This document shows positions 50,140-50,434 of a stretch of DNA of 50,434 bases, in pieces; the stretch's first letter is position 1; each line of letters opens with the position of its first letter. The notes under the pieces are model-generated. The model saw only the letters and a program-made list of their open reading frames with translations, was not told the DNA's origin and did not search any database. A program made the position numbers and the translations under genes. Source of the DNA: Candidatus Pacearchaeota archaeon. Its GTDB lineage: Archaea > Nanobdellota > Nanobdellia > Pacearchaeales > GW2011-AR1. The stretch is from assembly GCA_023136775.1 (NCBI GenBank), contig JAGLQO010000022.1, forward strand, positions 1 through 50,434, read 5' to 3'.

Positions 50140-50360
50140 GTGTTCGAGTGGAAGGCAGAGGACAGGGGAATTTTTGCTCGCGGCACCCTCACAAATATAT
50201 AATAGATATTGATTAGGGCATTCTAATTTCGGAGATTTAATGGATTCAAGGCAATGATTTTATGAGTGTTATTATTTTTAATGGCTCACGGATTTACACA
50301 GATGAGTTCCTCATTCACGGATTGAAGGCAATGGGTCTGGGAGTGGGTTTTTTGTTTTAT
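50140..50360. repeat. Family B intergenic repeat, copy B5 (compound)
   Basis: GGCACCCTCACAAATATATAA, GGGCATTCTAATTTCGGAGATT, ATTCAAGGCAATGATTTTATGAGTG, then the core GGCTCACGGATTTACACAG-ATGAG-TTC-CTCAT-TCACGGATT and GAAGGCAATGGGTCTGGGAGTG. It shows how family B cores and the CACCCTCAC module of family A are joined. No gene is seen to the right edge of the window. Confidence 0.7.
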
Positions 50361-50434
50361 GAAGATGGATGTGAAATAAAATAAAGTATTGTGATTCTGA
50401 ATTATAATCAGCGCTGTCCAGAAACAAATAAATT

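Noticed and set aside
1-50434. CRISPR array
   Set aside because: The repeats seen are dispersed single copies or pairs. No regularly spaced repeat-spacer series and no cas genes are visible.

Overview
The window looks like a chromosomal segment of an uncultivated DPANN archaeon, probably of the Woesearchaeota/Pacearchaeota type. Supporting points: AT-rich sequence; almost every gene starts at an ATG 18-25 nt downstream of a TATA box (TTTATAAA-like) with no Shine-Dalgarno, as in leaderless archaeal transcripts; a tRNA without encoded CCA; an RNase P RNA; TrmY and RtcB; a 53-residue histone-fold protein; a form II/III-like RuBisCO; many class III (type IV pilin-like) signal peptides; and large secreted proteins with a C-terminal membrane anchor. 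The lineage is inferred from gene content and is not proven.

Layout. 1-5419 (minus): four secreted or membrane-anchored surface proteins, one running off the left edge. 5709-7115: rtcB. 7241-7565: RNase P RNA. 7570-14562: a 2330-residue surface protein built of BspA-like repeats and beta-helices. 14623-15207: dolichol-kinase-like membrane enzyme. 15208-15860: tRNA-Phe beside broken tRNA-Phe pieces and two repeat elements. 15883-24043 (plus): NTP pyrophosphohydrolase, a pilin-like protein, cysS preceded by a duplicated cysS 5' end, nth, two HAD hydrolases and RuBisCO. 24556-25270: an IS200/IS605-type element. 25303-32811 (plus): HIT, glmS, trmY, GNAT, a MntA/HepT pair, acylphosphatase, lysS and an HD protein. 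33042-33488: histone gene preceded by a truncated copy of itself. 33785-34946: RhuM gene between remnants of a corC 3' end. 35236-37345: a one-directional set of small bacterial-type genes separated by related hairpin sites, which resembles an integron cassette array lacking its integrase. 37527-38759: intact corC-like gene. 39113-40036: nuclease and SemiSWEET-like transporter. 40401-45255 (minus) and 45680-50111 (plus): a divergent pilus/secretion locus, with pilin-like subunits and a vWA adhesin on one side and a Tad-type ATPase plus two TadC-like membrane proteins on the other.

The most unusual content is non-coding. At least three kinds of short (about 100-220 bp) structured repeats recur between genes. 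Their hairpin stems change sequence from copy to copy while keeping base pairing. Three insertions (in the 5' ends of cysS and the histone gene, and in the 3' end of a pilin-like gene) are each flanked by a long direct duplication of the target (about 90-130 bp) that leaves one intact copy of the host gene. The window therefore suggests small structured mobile elements that make unusually long target duplications, next to a separate integron-like cassette array in which each cassette's start and end carry their own matching inverted arms. How genes work together: the pilus genes probably build a type IV pilus-like surface structure that displays the vWA protein. RuBisCO, with the HAD phosphatase directly in front of it, probably belongs to AMP/nucleotide salvage. 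RtcB, RNase P, TrmY, CysS and LysS are core RNA and translation functions.
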